Assembly (NCBI GenBank): GCA_900314885.1
Contig: OMWY01000006.1
Span: forward strand, 50,039 to 114,038
Direction: 5' to 3'
Length of the DNA: 64,000 nucleotides
Source: an uncultured Eubacteriales bacterium
GTDB taxonomy: Bacteria > Bacillota > Clostridia > Lachnospirales > Lachnospiraceae
In this document: positions 48,760-57,338 of the stretch, in pieces
How the letters are laid out: each line of letters begins with the position of its first letter
Position numbering within the stretch: the stretch's first letter is position 1
Program-made: the position numbers and the translations under genes
Notes under the pieces: model-generated
Database searches by the model: none
The model's input: the letters and a program-made list of their open reading frames with translations, nothing else
What the model was told of the DNA's origin: nothing

Positions 48760-49867
48760 TCTGCGTCTGTTCCTTCTTATAAGCCGCAATCGCGTCGTTT
48801 ATGGTCGACAGGTTTTGTTCTTCCATAATCTGACAGAGTCTGTTTAGCTTGTCTGCATCGCAGAGCTCCTTGCCCAGATACGTGGCATAGTTCTGTGAAA
48901 TATAGAGATTCTGCTGCTTGACCTCGTCACGCTTTGCGGTAAGCTCTTCATTTTTCTTCTTAAGAGTCTCCTCGGCTTCGGCAATAGCCTTGGCATCACG
49001 GCTGTTAATGCTGTCCGTAATTTCCTGCTTTGTGACATCATCGAAGTTCTTAAGGGCTTCCTTCTTCTTCGCTGCGAGCTCATCACGTTCTCTGTTTATC
49101 TTTTCTATGGTCTCGTCAAAGCTAGCCAGGTTATAGGCGCTGTCATCCTTTTCCTTAGAAATGCCCTTGCTTATGGTCTTAATCTGCTTATTATTTCCGC
49201 GAATCTTAGCCCTGTATTCCTTGCCCTTTTCGACCGTATCGCGGTATTTTCCGGCAGCCTTACTCTTTACGATGAGATAAAATCCGCCAAACACTACAAT
49301 ACAGATAAGGTAGATTAATATCAAATACATAATCTTAGCGTTGCCGCGTGCCTTAACGCCGAAGTAATAGACACCTACCGGAACAAAAAGATAAATAATG
49401 ATAAATGTAAAGAGGCACCATAAAAAATCCTTGAAGCCTCTCGGAGCAAATAGTGTATAGAAAAATCCCGAATTATAAAATGATGGGGTCTTCGTGTCCT
49501 TAAATAATTTTTTTGCTTCTCCTCTTAAGGTTTCATTGTCAGTCTCAAGGCCCTCAGTCTCGTTTCCGATTCTCTCTGAAACCTGCCCACTCCTGCTCTC
49601 GTTTCTCTTCTTATTTTCCTCATCAAGCCGTTTTTTTAGCTTCGCGTCCTCATCGTCAAACGTCTTCGCGACATCAGCCCTGCGGCTTTTAACGGTCCTT
49701 GTGACTTCATCCTTTATAGCCTTCTTCCTGCTGCTAAGCTCCTTCTCGCCATCAGAAATCTCGCTTTTAAGTCCCGCGATTCTAACCATATCATCGCTGT
49801 TATCTCTCACATAATCACGTATTGTGATGAGAGTGTCCTTGTCCTGGCTTAAAATATTGTCAGCCAT
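48752..49867 (-). CDS. Coiled-coil protein with two membrane helices, unknown function
   Basis: The 371-residue protein has a charged coiled coil (about 30-115, rich in Lys, Glu and Arg), a hydrophobic hairpin of two membrane helices (about 145-170 and 180-203: FLWCLFTFIIIYLFVPVGVYYFG, IMYLILIYLICIVVFGGFYLIV), then a second coiled coil (about 205-340). Both coiled coils would lie on the same side of the membrane. I do not recognise a family. It begins 14 bases after recR and overlaps the DUF5711-like gene, so it is part of the recR-cvpA gene string. Confidence 0.78.
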   Translation of the reverse strand: MADNILSQDKDTLITIRDYVRDNSDDMVRIAGLKSEISDGEKELSSRKKAIKDEVTRTVKSRRADVAKTFDDEDAKLKKRLDEENKKRNESRSGQVSERIGNETEGLETDNETLRGEAKKLFKDTKTPSFYNSGFFYTLFAPRGFKDFLWCLFTFIIIYLFVPVGVYYFGVKARGNAKIMYLILIYLICIVVFGGFYLIVKSKAAGKYRDTVEKGKEYRAKIRGNNKQIKTISKGISKEKDDSAYNLASFDETIEKINRERDELAAKKKEALKNFDDVTKQEITDSINSRDAKAIAEAEETLKKKNEELTAKRDEVKQQNLYISQNYATYLGKELCDADKLNRLCQIMEEQNLSTINDAIAAYKKEQTQNG

Positions 49868-49881
49868 ACCTTCCTCTTTTC

Positions 49882-50481
49882 TTATAATTCTGTTCTGCCC
49901 GAAAGCGCCCTCACGAGCGTAACCTCATCTATGTTCTCAAGGTCTCCGCCTACCGGAACGCCGCTCGCTATACGGCTCACCTTTATCCCCGTAGGCTTTA
50001 TCAGCTTACTTATATACATAGCCGTCGTCTCGCCCTCAAGGCTGCTGCCCGTGGCGATTATGACTTCCTTTACATCTTCCTTAGAAAGCCTGGTCATTAA
50101 TTCCTTCAGCCGTATGTCCGAAGGGCCTGTCCCGGCCATGGGTGAAATAACTCCGTGGAGGACGTGGTAGACCCCGTTATATTTTCCTGTCTTCTCATAG
50201 GCCGCAAGGTCCCGCACATTTTCAACCACCATGATTGTAGAGTGGTCTCTCGCGTCATCCGCGCAGATAGGACATAGCTCCGCATCAGTAAATGTGAAGC
50301 ATTCCTTGCAGTAGTGGATATTAGCCTTTGCGTCCTTTATAGCGTCCGCAAGAGCGCTCACATCATTTTCAGGCATACCGATTATATGAAAAGCAAGCCT
50401 CCCGGCTGACTTTGCGCCAATGCCGGGAAGCTTACTCAATTGTTCTATAAGTGTAGTAATCTGCCTGCTATAGAAGTCCAT
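49882..50481 (-). CDS. recR: Recombination mediator RecR
   Basis: The 199-residue protein has the N-terminal HhH motif (LSKLPGIGAKSAGRLAFHII), the four-cysteine zinc finger (CKECFTFTDAELCPIC) and a Toprim domain (MVVENVRDLAAYEKTGKYNGVYHVLHG, IIATGSSLEGETTAMYISKLI). It works with RecF and RecO to load RecA on gapped DNA. The stop of ybaB and the ATG of recR share position 50481. It belongs to the classical dnaX-ybaB-recR cluster. Complete. Confidence 0.96.
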   Translation of the reverse strand: MDFYSRQITTLIEQLSKLPGIGAKSAGRLAFHIIGMPENDVSALADAIKDAKANIHYCKECFTFTDAELCPICADDARDHSTIMVVENVRDLAAYEKTGKYNGVYHVLHGVISPMAGTGPSDIRLKELMTRLSKEDVKEVIIATGSSLEGETTAMYISKLIKPTGIKVSRIASGVPVGGDLENIDEVTLVRALSGRTEL

Positions 50482-50837
50482 CAGAAAGGAAATCCTCCGA
50501 TACCTGCGTTAACACCGCCGGTAATCGAATCCATAGCCTGGCTGCCTTCCTCGTCGATTCTTCTGAGGCACGCGTTCACAGCAGCGCTCACAAGGTCCTC
50601 AAGTGTCTCAACATCCTCAGGATCAACGGCTTCCTTAGAAATGTGGAACTTAAGAATCTCTCTCTTACCATTCATGGTAACTGAAACAGCACCGCCACCT
50701 GCGTCAGCAGTGAACTCTGTGTTCTGAAGTTCTGTCTGCTTCTGTTCCATCTCACGCTGAATGCGCTGAGCCTGCTTCATAATGTTGTTCATGCCGCCAG
50801 GAATGGCGCCGCCGTTAAAATTAGATCTCTTTCCCAT
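50481..50837 (-). CDS. ybaB: YbaB/EbfC nucleoid-associated protein
   Basis: The 118-residue protein has the conserved helical start (MNNIMKQAQRIQREMEQKQTELQNTEF) and beta core (GGGAVSVTMNGKREILKFHI, LVSAAVNACLRRI). It binds DNA as a dimer. Its position between dnaX and recR is conserved across bacteria. AAGGGAGAA precedes ATG 50837. Confidence 0.94.
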   Translation of the reverse strand: MGKRSNFNGGAIPGGMNNIMKQAQRIQREMEQKQTELQNTEFTADAGGGAVSVTMNGKREILKFHISKEAVDPEDVETLEDLVSAAVNACLRRIDEEGSQAMDSITGGVNAGIGGFPF

Positions 50838-50922
50838 CTTTATGGTTCTCCCTTATTATTTTCATATTTATCTGTGCATTCGCACAAGGTCATTTTATTT
50901 TACTACAAAAGACACCCTTTTG

Positions 50923-52506
50923 TCAACTCTCGACCTCAAGTATATTAGGATTTATCATTCCGGCCGCCCGTATGAATTCATCATCGTTCTGGGTGAGGTC
51001 TTTACTCATCACTAAGGCAATTTTTACGTGTTTCCCGACGAATTCATCGAATTTTTCCTGTACCGCTGTCTTTACAGTGTCATAATTAATAGTATCATGG
51101 TCCTGTAACGACTTAAAAGCTATGGTAAGTTCGCCTTTCGTGTTGTTATAATAACAGTCAACATTATTAAGAAAGAGCGGACCGATGTGGCCAAATCCTG
51201 CAACTATTTCAGGGAAATTATCCACAATCCTCTGATAATCCTCAGGCATCGCCTTATCAACTATATTTTTAGGCCCGGCCTTCCCGACAGGGGCTTTTGC
51301 GTTAAAATGTTCCTCGCTTCCGTCATCAGCGTTTGTATTATTTACAAATGTACCGCTCTCAAGCTTTGCCTCAAGGACATCTAAGCGCTGCATTATGGCG
51401 CCATTGTCATTTTCCTTCTCAGGATGGCAGAGCCTTATTAAGGTCGCCTCAAAGAGAACCCTTTTTCCCGTACTGTAGCGCATCTTCGAGGAAAGGTCAC
51501 TCATGACATTTATATAATATAGGACCTTCTCCTCGCGACTTTTTTCCACGGCCTCCTTCATAAGCTTCACGTCAGCCTCAGGCAGGTCTATCCTCTCTCC
51601 CGCGTCCGGAGTTGCGATAAGGAGGAGCATGTTCCGCAGGAACCAGGTGAAATCATTCACGAACTGAGAAAGCTCAAGTCCTCTCATAACAACGCCTTCA
51701 GTCACGTCAAGACATTTCCCGGCGTCGCCCCTTCCTATGGCGTCAAAAAGAGAAAGAAAGGTATCCGTATCACTGGCTCCCAGAGCTTCAAGGGCATGTT
51801 CATATGTAAGCTTTTCTCCAAAGTAAAATGACACGCACTCGTCAAGAAGGCTCAGGGAGTCACGCATGGAGCCCTCACCTTTTTTAGCCACAAACCTTAA
51901 GGCCTTCTCTTCATATTCTATACCCTCACGGCCAAGAAGGTCCGAAAGCCTCGCCACAATGGTATCTTCCGAAATCCTGTGGAAGTCGTAGCGCTGGCAC
52001 CTTGAGAGAATCGTAAGAGGAACCTTCTGGATATCAGTCGTCGCGAGGATAAAGATCACGTAAGCCGGCGGCTCCTCGAGGGTCTTAAGAAGGGCGTTGA
52101 AGGCTCCCGCTGAGAGCATATGAACCTCGTCTATGATGTAGACCTTGTATTTTCCCGAAGCGGGCGGGTACTGCACGTCGCTGATTATATCACGGATATT
52201 ATCTACACCTGTATTACTGGCCGCGTCTATCTCTATGACGTTCATCAGTGTCCCGTCTATTATCCCCTTACAGGTATCGCACTCCCCGCACGGGCTTCCG
52301 TCATTCGGATGCTCGCAGTTTACCGCGCGGGCGAATATTTTCGCGACACTCGTCTTACCTGTGCCTCGGGTTCCCGTAAAAATATAGGCGTGGCCTATGC
52401 GGTCACCCTTTATCTGGTTCTTAAGAATCGTAACTATCTGGTCCTGACCTTTTACCTCATCAAAGGTCTGAGGTCGGAACTTTCTGTACAAGGCTGTATA
52501 TGACAT
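50923..52506 (-). CDS. dnaX: DNA polymerase III subunits gamma and tau
   Basis: The clamp-loader ATPase has 527 residues: the start SYTALYRKFRPQTFDEVKGQ, Walker A GTRGTGKTSVAK (about 44-55), the zinc module CEHPNDGSPCGECDTC, Walker B VYIIDEVHMLS, sensor LATTDIQKVPLTILSRCQRYDF and domain III. A C-terminal tau-like extension of about 150 residues follows. No obvious slippery run for a short gamma form was noticed. It is the first gene of the dnaX-ybaB-recR string. Complete. Confidence 0.95.
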   Translation of the reverse strand: MSYTALYRKFRPQTFDEVKGQDQIVTILKNQIKGDRIGHAYIFTGTRGTGKTSVAKIFARAVNCEHPNDGSPCGECDTCKGIIDGTLMNVIEIDAASNTGVDNIRDIISDVQYPPASGKYKVYIIDEVHMLSAGAFNALLKTLEEPPAYVIFILATTDIQKVPLTILSRCQRYDFHRISEDTIVARLSDLLGREGIEYEEKALRFVAKKGEGSMRDSLSLLDECVSFYFGEKLTYEHALEALGASDTDTFLSLFDAIGRGDAGKCLDVTEGVVMRGLELSQFVNDFTWFLRNMLLLIATPDAGERIDLPEADVKLMKEAVEKSREEKVLYYINVMSDLSSKMRYSTGKRVLFEATLIRLCHPEKENDNGAIMQRLDVLEAKLESGTFVNNTNADDGSEEHFNAKAPVGKAGPKNIVDKAMPEDYQRIVDNFPEIVAGFGHIGPLFLNNVDCYYNNTKGELTIAFKSLQDHDTINYDTVKTAVQEKFDEFVGKHVKIALVMSKDLTQNDDEFIRAAGMINPNILEVES

Positions 52507-52524
52507 GGCAATCTCCTGTAAAAT

Positions 52525-52660
52525 TGTTTACAATTATATGTAAAATTAACACAATTCATGTATTCGTTGTAAGGAATACTAGCTATAACCAATCAGTCTT
52601 ACATTTTTTTAAGAAAATTGTATTTTTCCTATTGTAAATAAGTCGTCACAAAGCTATAAT
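52525..52660. promoter_or_regulatory. Divergent control region of dnaX and the glg operon
   Basis: For glgB on the plus strand: TTGTAA (52632-52637), 17-base spacer, TATAAT (52655-52660). Near dnaX lies the palindrome aattgt-tt-acaatt (52525-52538) next to a TATAAT-like box on the minus strand. The transcript leader of glgB is about 95 bases. Confidence 0.6.
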
Positions 52661-52760
52661 AATATTAAGATTGACTATCACATTGGATAGTGCGCATTAG
52701 TGTAATACTATTATAAGTCGTGACCGGAAAATTTTCAATAACCAAACAGTGAGGTGTAAC

Positions 52761-54719
52761 ATGGAAGATAGCAGCAATGACGTAAGCACAACCTTATCAC
52801 GCTTCCATCAGGGTGAGGACTACCACGCTTACCGCTATTTCGGGGTTCACAGATGTACACGCAACGGCAGAGAGGGCGCCGTGTTCAGGGTATGGGCGCC
52901 GGCCGCTAAGGCAGTTTCCGTTGTTTGTGACAATAACAACTGGGATTCGGGGGCAGATCCGTGCGACAAGGTCGCGGATGGCGTATGGGAACGTTTTATA
53001 CCGGACGTACCGGAGTACATGGCCTATAAGTTCGCTATAATTCATAACGACGACAGCCTGCATTTAAAAGCCGATCCTTATGCCTTCCACAGTGAGACCT
53101 GCGGCAAAACCGCTTCTAAGGTCTACTATATGGATAACTGCTTTACCTGGGATGACGAAAACTGGTACGAAGCGGAGCGGAAAGCCGGCGGACTCATGAA
53201 CAGGCCGATGAACATTTACGAGGTTCATTTCGGTTCCTGGAGGAAGTACCCTGACGGCAATTACTACAGCTACAGAAAGATGGCCGAGGAGCTCATCCCT
53301 TATGTGAAAAGTATGGGGTATACCCACATAGAGCTCATGCCGCTCCTCGAGTATCCTCTCGACATGTCATGGGGATACCAGGTAACAGGGTATTTTTCAA
53401 TCACGTCAAGGTACGGTACCCCGGCTGACTTCATGTACTTTGTAAATGAAGCTCACAAGGCGGGTGTCGGCGTCCTGATGGACTGGGTTCCGGCTCATTT
53501 TCCAAAGGATGACTTCGGCCTTGCCCAATTTGACGGTTCCTACCTCTATGAGGACCCGGATCCGTTGAGGCGCGAGCATCCTGAATGGGGAACTCTCATC
53601 TTTAACTTCGGAAGGGGCGAGATTCAGTCATTCCTCGTTTCGAGCGCCATGATGCTCTTAAGCGAGTACCATATCGATGGCATCAGGGTTGACGCGGTAG
53701 CGGCCATGCTCTACCTCGACTACGGCAAGAAGGACGGTGAGTGGCGCGCCAACAGTAAGGGTGGCCATGAAAATGAGCAGGCTATAGCCTTCCTTCAGAA
53801 GCTAAATCACGCCGTAGGTGTCGAGAAGCCTGAAGCGGTAATGATAGCGGAAGAATCGACAGCGTGGCCTTTAGTCACAAAGCCTCCTGTAGATGGCGGC
53901 CTGGGCTTCCACTACAAGTGGAACATGGGCTGGATGAACGATTCGCTTAACTACATGGGAACCGATCCTCTCTTCAGAAAGGGCAACCACAATAAGCTCA
54001 CATTCCCTATGGCGTATGCGTTCTCCGAAAATTATATCCTGCCTATTTCACACGACGAGGTTGTGTATGGCAAGAAATCACTTCTCGACAAGATGCCGGG
54101 TGAATACGAGCAGAAGTTCGCGGGACTCCGTTCATTTTTGCTTTACATGATGTCTGAGCCCGGCAAGAAGCTCTTATTCATGGGAAGTGAGTTCGGACAG
54201 TTCTCCGAATGGAACTACGCGAAGGGTCTTGACTGGATGCTCCTCGAATACGAGAGTCACAGGAAAATGCAGGGCTACACGAAGGATCTCAATCATTTCT
54301 ACCTTGCCCACAGATGTATGTGGGAGAAGGATGACGGATGGGACGGGTTCCAGTGGATAAACCCTGACGACAGTGACCACAATGTCGTCTCATACAGACG
54401 TATTGACAAAGAGGGAAATGAATTAATATTTATTATCAATTTCTCGGCGGTGCTTAGGGAAAATTATTACGTGGGCGTTCCTAAGGAAACAGCCTACCGT
54501 GAGATATTTACGACCGACGACGAAAAATACGGCGGTTCCGGAATGCATAATCCTGAGAGGATTGAAACTGTCAAGGGAGATATGAATAATCTTCCTCAGT
54601 ATGTAAGTGTAAATATTCCGGCGCTCGGCGGTATAGTACTTGAAAATATACCGGAAAGTAAGAAACCGTCAGTTACGCCTGTTGTAAGAACCAAAATAAA
54701 AAGAAAACACAAGCATTAA
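52761..54719 (+). CDS. glgB: 1,4-alpha-glucan branching enzyme
   Basis: Adds alpha-1,6 branches to glycogen. The 652 residues from ATG 52761 (site GAGGTG) contain the N-terminal CBM48 domain (YFGVHRCTRNGREGAVFRVWAP) and a GH13 catalytic barrel: IDGIRVDAVAAMLY (nucleophile Asp), MIAEESTAWP (acid/base Glu), PISHDEVVYGKKSL (third Asp). The C-terminal beta domain ends in a basic tail. It is the first gene of a five-gene glycogen operon, with a consensus-like promoter upstream. Confidence 0.94.
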   Translation: MEDSSNDVSTTLSRFHQGEDYHAYRYFGVHRCTRNGREGAVFRVWAPAAKAVSVVCDNNNWDSGADPCDKVADGVWERFIPDVPEYMAYKFAIIHNDDSLHLKADPYAFHSETCGKTASKVYYMDNCFTWDDENWYEAERKAGGLMNRPMNIYEVHFGSWRKYPDGNYYSYRKMAEELIPYVKSMGYTHIELMPLLEYPLDMSWGYQVTGYFSITSRYGTPADFMYFVNEAHKAGVGVLMDWVPAHFPKDDFGLAQFDGSYLYEDPDPLRREHPEWGTLIFNFGRGEIQSFLVSSAMMLLSEYHIDGIRVDAVAAMLYLDYGKKDGEWRANSKGGHENEQAIAFLQKLNHAVGVEKPEAVMIAEESTAWPLVTKPPVDGGLGFHYKWNMGWMNDSLNYMGTDPLFRKGNHNKLTFPMAYAFSENYILPISHDEVVYGKKSLLDKMPGEYEQKFAGLRSFLLYMMSEPGKKLLFMGSEFGQFSEWNYAKGLDWMLLEYESHRKMQGYTKDLNHFYLAHRCMWEKDDGWDGFQWINPDDSDHNVVSYRRIDKEGNELIFIINFSAVLRENYYVGVPKETAYREIFTTDDEKYGGSGMHNPERIETVKGDMNNLPQYVSVNIPALGGIVLENIPESKKPSVTPVVRTKIKRKHKH

Positions 54720-54790
54720 TGTTTATCAGGAAAAAAATTGGGGGTTTACGGAGCCTCTATAAATAAGGTTCACGAACGGAGGAAGGAATT

Positions 54791-55978
54791 ATGTTAAGGA
54801 AGAAGGAATGCGTAGCAATGCTGCTCGCCGGCGGGCAGGGCAGCAGACTCTATACGCTTACAAAAAAGCTTGCTAAGCCCGCAGTTTATTTCGGTGGAAA
54901 ATACAGAATAATTGATTTCCCACTTTCTAACTGTGTAAATTCGGGAATTGACACAGTCGGCGTGCTGACTCAGTATCAGCCGCTTGAATTAAATGATTAT
55001 ATCGGAAACGGTTCGCCATGGGACCTCGACCGCAACTACGGCGGTGTTCATGTTCTCCCGCCTTACCAGAAGAGTAAGGGCGGCGACTGGTATAAGGGAA
55101 CCGCGAACGCCATTTACCAGAACTTACACTTTATAGACAGGTATGATCCTGAATACGTCATCGTTCTTTCAGGCGATCACATCTATAAGATGGATTACAA
55201 CAAGATGCTCGAATTCCACAAGGAAAAGGGCGCTGACGCTACTATCGCTGTTTTGAATGTTTCATTAAAGGAAGCAAGCCGTTTCGGAATAATGAACACT
55301 GATGATACAGAGAGAATCCTCGAGTTCGAGGAGAAACCAAAGCAGCCTAAGAGCACGAAGGCCTCCATGGGTATCTACATTTTCAACAAGGACTCTCTTG
55401 AGAAGTATCTGACAGAGGATGACGCAGATCCAAAGAGTTCTAACGATTTTGGTAAGAATATTATTCCAAAAATGATCGCGGATGGTATGAAGCTATACGC
55501 TTATCCGTTCTCAGGTTATTGGAAGGATGTAGGAACTATTCAGTCCCTCTGGGAAGCGAACATGGACCTTCTCGGTGATAATCCTGTGCTTGACTTATCA
55601 GACCCTGACTGGAAGATATATTTCAAGCACATTCCTCAGCACCCTCAGTACGTCGGTGAAAAGGCTGATATCAGAAACTCCATAGTATCGGAGGGTTCAG
55701 ATATCAAGGGCAAGGTCCTTAACTCAGTCATTTTCTCAGGCGTATCCGTAGAAGAAGGCGCTTCTGTTATAGACAGCGTAATTATGCCGGGCGTAACGAT
55801 TAAGGCCGGTGCGAAGGTTGAGTACTCAATCGTAGACGCGGACGCCGTAATCGGCAAGAAGGCAGTAATCGGTGAAAGCCGTGAGAGCGCAAAGGGCATC
55901 GCGGTTATCGGCTCTGATATAAAGATAAGTGACGGTACTAAGGTTGCGGCGGCCGACATGGTAGAAGAAGACAGGTAA
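54791..55978 (+). CDS. glgC: Glucose-1-phosphate adenylyltransferase, catalytic subunit
   Basis: Makes ADP-glucose from glucose-1-phosphate and ATP. The 395-residue nucleotidyltransferase has [16 protein letters not shown] (catalytic loop), [36 protein letters not shown] (metal Asp), [16 protein letters not shown] and a C-terminal left-handed beta-helix. The partner GlgD follows 12 bases later, as in Firmicutes where the two form a hetero-oligomer. GGAGGAAGG precedes the ATG. Complete. Confidence 0.95.
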   Translation: MLRKKECVAMLLAGGQGSRLYTLTKKLAKPAVYFGGKYRIIDFPLSNCVNSGIDTVGVLTQYQPLELNDYIGNGSPWDLDRNYGGVHVLPPYQKSKGGDWYKGTANAIYQNLHFIDRYDPEYVIVLSGDHIYKMDYNKMLEFHKEKGADATIAVLNVSLKEASRFGIMNTDDTERILEFEEKPKQPKSTKASMGIYIFNKDSLEKYLTEDDADPKSSNDFGKNIIPKMIADGMKLYAYPFSGYWKDVGTIQSLWEANMDLLGDNPVLDLSDPDWKIYFKHIPQHPQYVGEKADIRNSIVSEGSDIKGKVLNSVIFSGVSVEEGASVIDSVIMPGVTIKAGAKVEYSIVDADAVIGKKAVIGESRESAKGIAVIGSDIKISDGTKVAAADMVEEDR

Positions 55979-55990
55979 GGAGGAAGTGAA

Positions 55991-57109
55991 ATGAGTATAA
56001 CAGGAATTATATTTTCAAATATTCACGACCGCAATGTGCCTCAGCTTACAAAAGGCCGCACGATGGCTTCAATACCTTTCGGCTGCCGCTACAGGCTCAT
56101 TGACTTCGTGCTTTCGGAAATGGTTAACGCAGGCATTACAAACGTCGGCGTAATTACTAAGAGTAAATACCAGACCCTTGCGAAGCATCTTGGAAATGGT
56201 AAGGATTGGGATCTTGCGAGAAAGACAGGCGGTATAATTATCCTCTCACCTTATGGCGAGGAATCGAGCGGTCCTGTCTATGAGAACAGACTTGAGGCTC
56301 TTCAGAACAGCATAAGATTTGTAGATTCATGCACGGACGATTATATCATCATGAGCGACTGCGATATTATTTCTAATATTCCTTATGATGACGTAATTGA
56401 ACAGCATAAGAAGAGTGGCGCCGATATTACAGGCGTTTATAAATACGTAAACCCGCAGCACACCATTTATCGTACAAGCTCAATTCTTGATGTGAACAGT
56501 GAGGGCAGAATCACCGGCCTTACGCTCCAGACTGAAATCAGCGGTCACAAGAATTTCGGTATGAACGTGTGGGTATTTAACACTCCTCTCTTAAAGTCTC
56601 TTATTCATGAATCTATGATTTATAATTCTAAGAGTCTTGCGAGAGATGTCATCGCTCCTAACCTCTCGAAGCTTAAGGTTATGGGCTATGAATTCAAGAA
56701 TTACGCGGCATGCCTTGACTCGCTTAATTCATATTTCAACGCGAATATGGACCTCTTAAATGAAGATGTGAGAAGGCAACTTTTCCATATGGAAAATTAC
56801 CCTGTATATACAAGAGTTAAGGATTCTACATCAACAAGATACGGTGAGAACGCAAGCGTAAAGAATTCTATCATTGCCGATGGCTGCAAGGTAAACGGTA
56901 CTGTTGAGAACTCTATCCTCTTCCGTGGCTGCACGGTGGCTGAGGGAGCTGTAATCAAGAACAGTGTCATTTTGCAGGACGGTGTTATAGAGTCCGGCGC
57001 GTCGCTTAATTATATTATAGCGGACAAGAGAGTTATCGTCCGTGGTGGCCGAAATCTCTCAGGGTGCGAAGGACATCCGTTCTACGTCGAAAAAGGACAA
57101 GTATTGTGA
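55991..57109 (+). CDS. glgD: GlgD, non-catalytic ADP-glucose pyrophosphorylase subunit
   Basis: A 372-residue GlgC paralogue with the family's start (SITGIIFSNIHDRNVPQLTKGRTMASIPFGCRYRLIDFVLSEM). It lacks the GGxGxRL catalytic loop and carries the changed metal region IIMSDCDIISNI. It raises GlgC activity in Firmicutes by complex formation. AGGAGG precedes the ATG. Its last codons and stop fall inside the first copy of the intergenic repeat at 57101-57312. Confidence 0.92.
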   Translation: MSITGIIFSNIHDRNVPQLTKGRTMASIPFGCRYRLIDFVLSEMVNAGITNVGVITKSKYQTLAKHLGNGKDWDLARKTGGIIILSPYGEESSGPVYENRLEALQNSIRFVDSCTDDYIIMSDCDIISNIPYDDVIEQHKKSGADITGVYKYVNPQHTIYRTSSILDVNSEGRITGLTLQTEISGHKNFGMNVWVFNTPLLKSLIHESMIYNSKSLARDVIAPNLSKLKVMGYEFKNYAACLDSLNSYFNANMDLLNEDVRRQLFHMENYPVYTRVKDSTSTRYGENASVKNSIIADGCKVNGTVENSILFRGCTVAEGAVIKNSVILQDGVIESGASLNYIIADKRVIVRGGRNLSGCEGHPFYVEKGQVL

Positions 57110-57312
57110 CAGCCCGAAGGGCTGCCACGCAGCTCGCTCCTTTGCGCGAAGCGCAAATCTTATGGAGCGAGTATCCTTAGTATTGTGACAGCCCGAAGGC
57201 GCGAAGCGCAAATCTTATGGAGCGAGTATCCTTAGTATTGTGACAGCCCGAAGGGCTGCCACGTAGCCCACGCCTTGGGCGAAGCCCAATGCTCATGGCG
57301 TGGGTATCCTTA
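57101..57312. repeat. Three-copy structured element with compensatory stem changes
   Basis: Tandem units at 57101-57179, 57180-57234 and 57235-57312 all begin gtattgtgacagcccgaagg and end tatcctta; unit 1 includes the glgD stop codon. Units 1 and 3 share a first hairpin cagccc-gaa-gggctg. A second stem-loop differs in sequence but keeps pairing: ctcgctcc/ggagcgag with inner tttgcgc-gaa-gcgcaaa in unit 1, cccacgcc/ggcgtggg with inner ttgggc-gaa-gcccaa in unit 3. Unit 2 has lost about 24 bases, including one arm. The covariation indicates that the structure matters. It lies in the glgD-glgA spacer. Confidence 0.8.
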
Positions 57313-57338
57313 ATTTTTAAATTTGGAGGAGCTTTATC

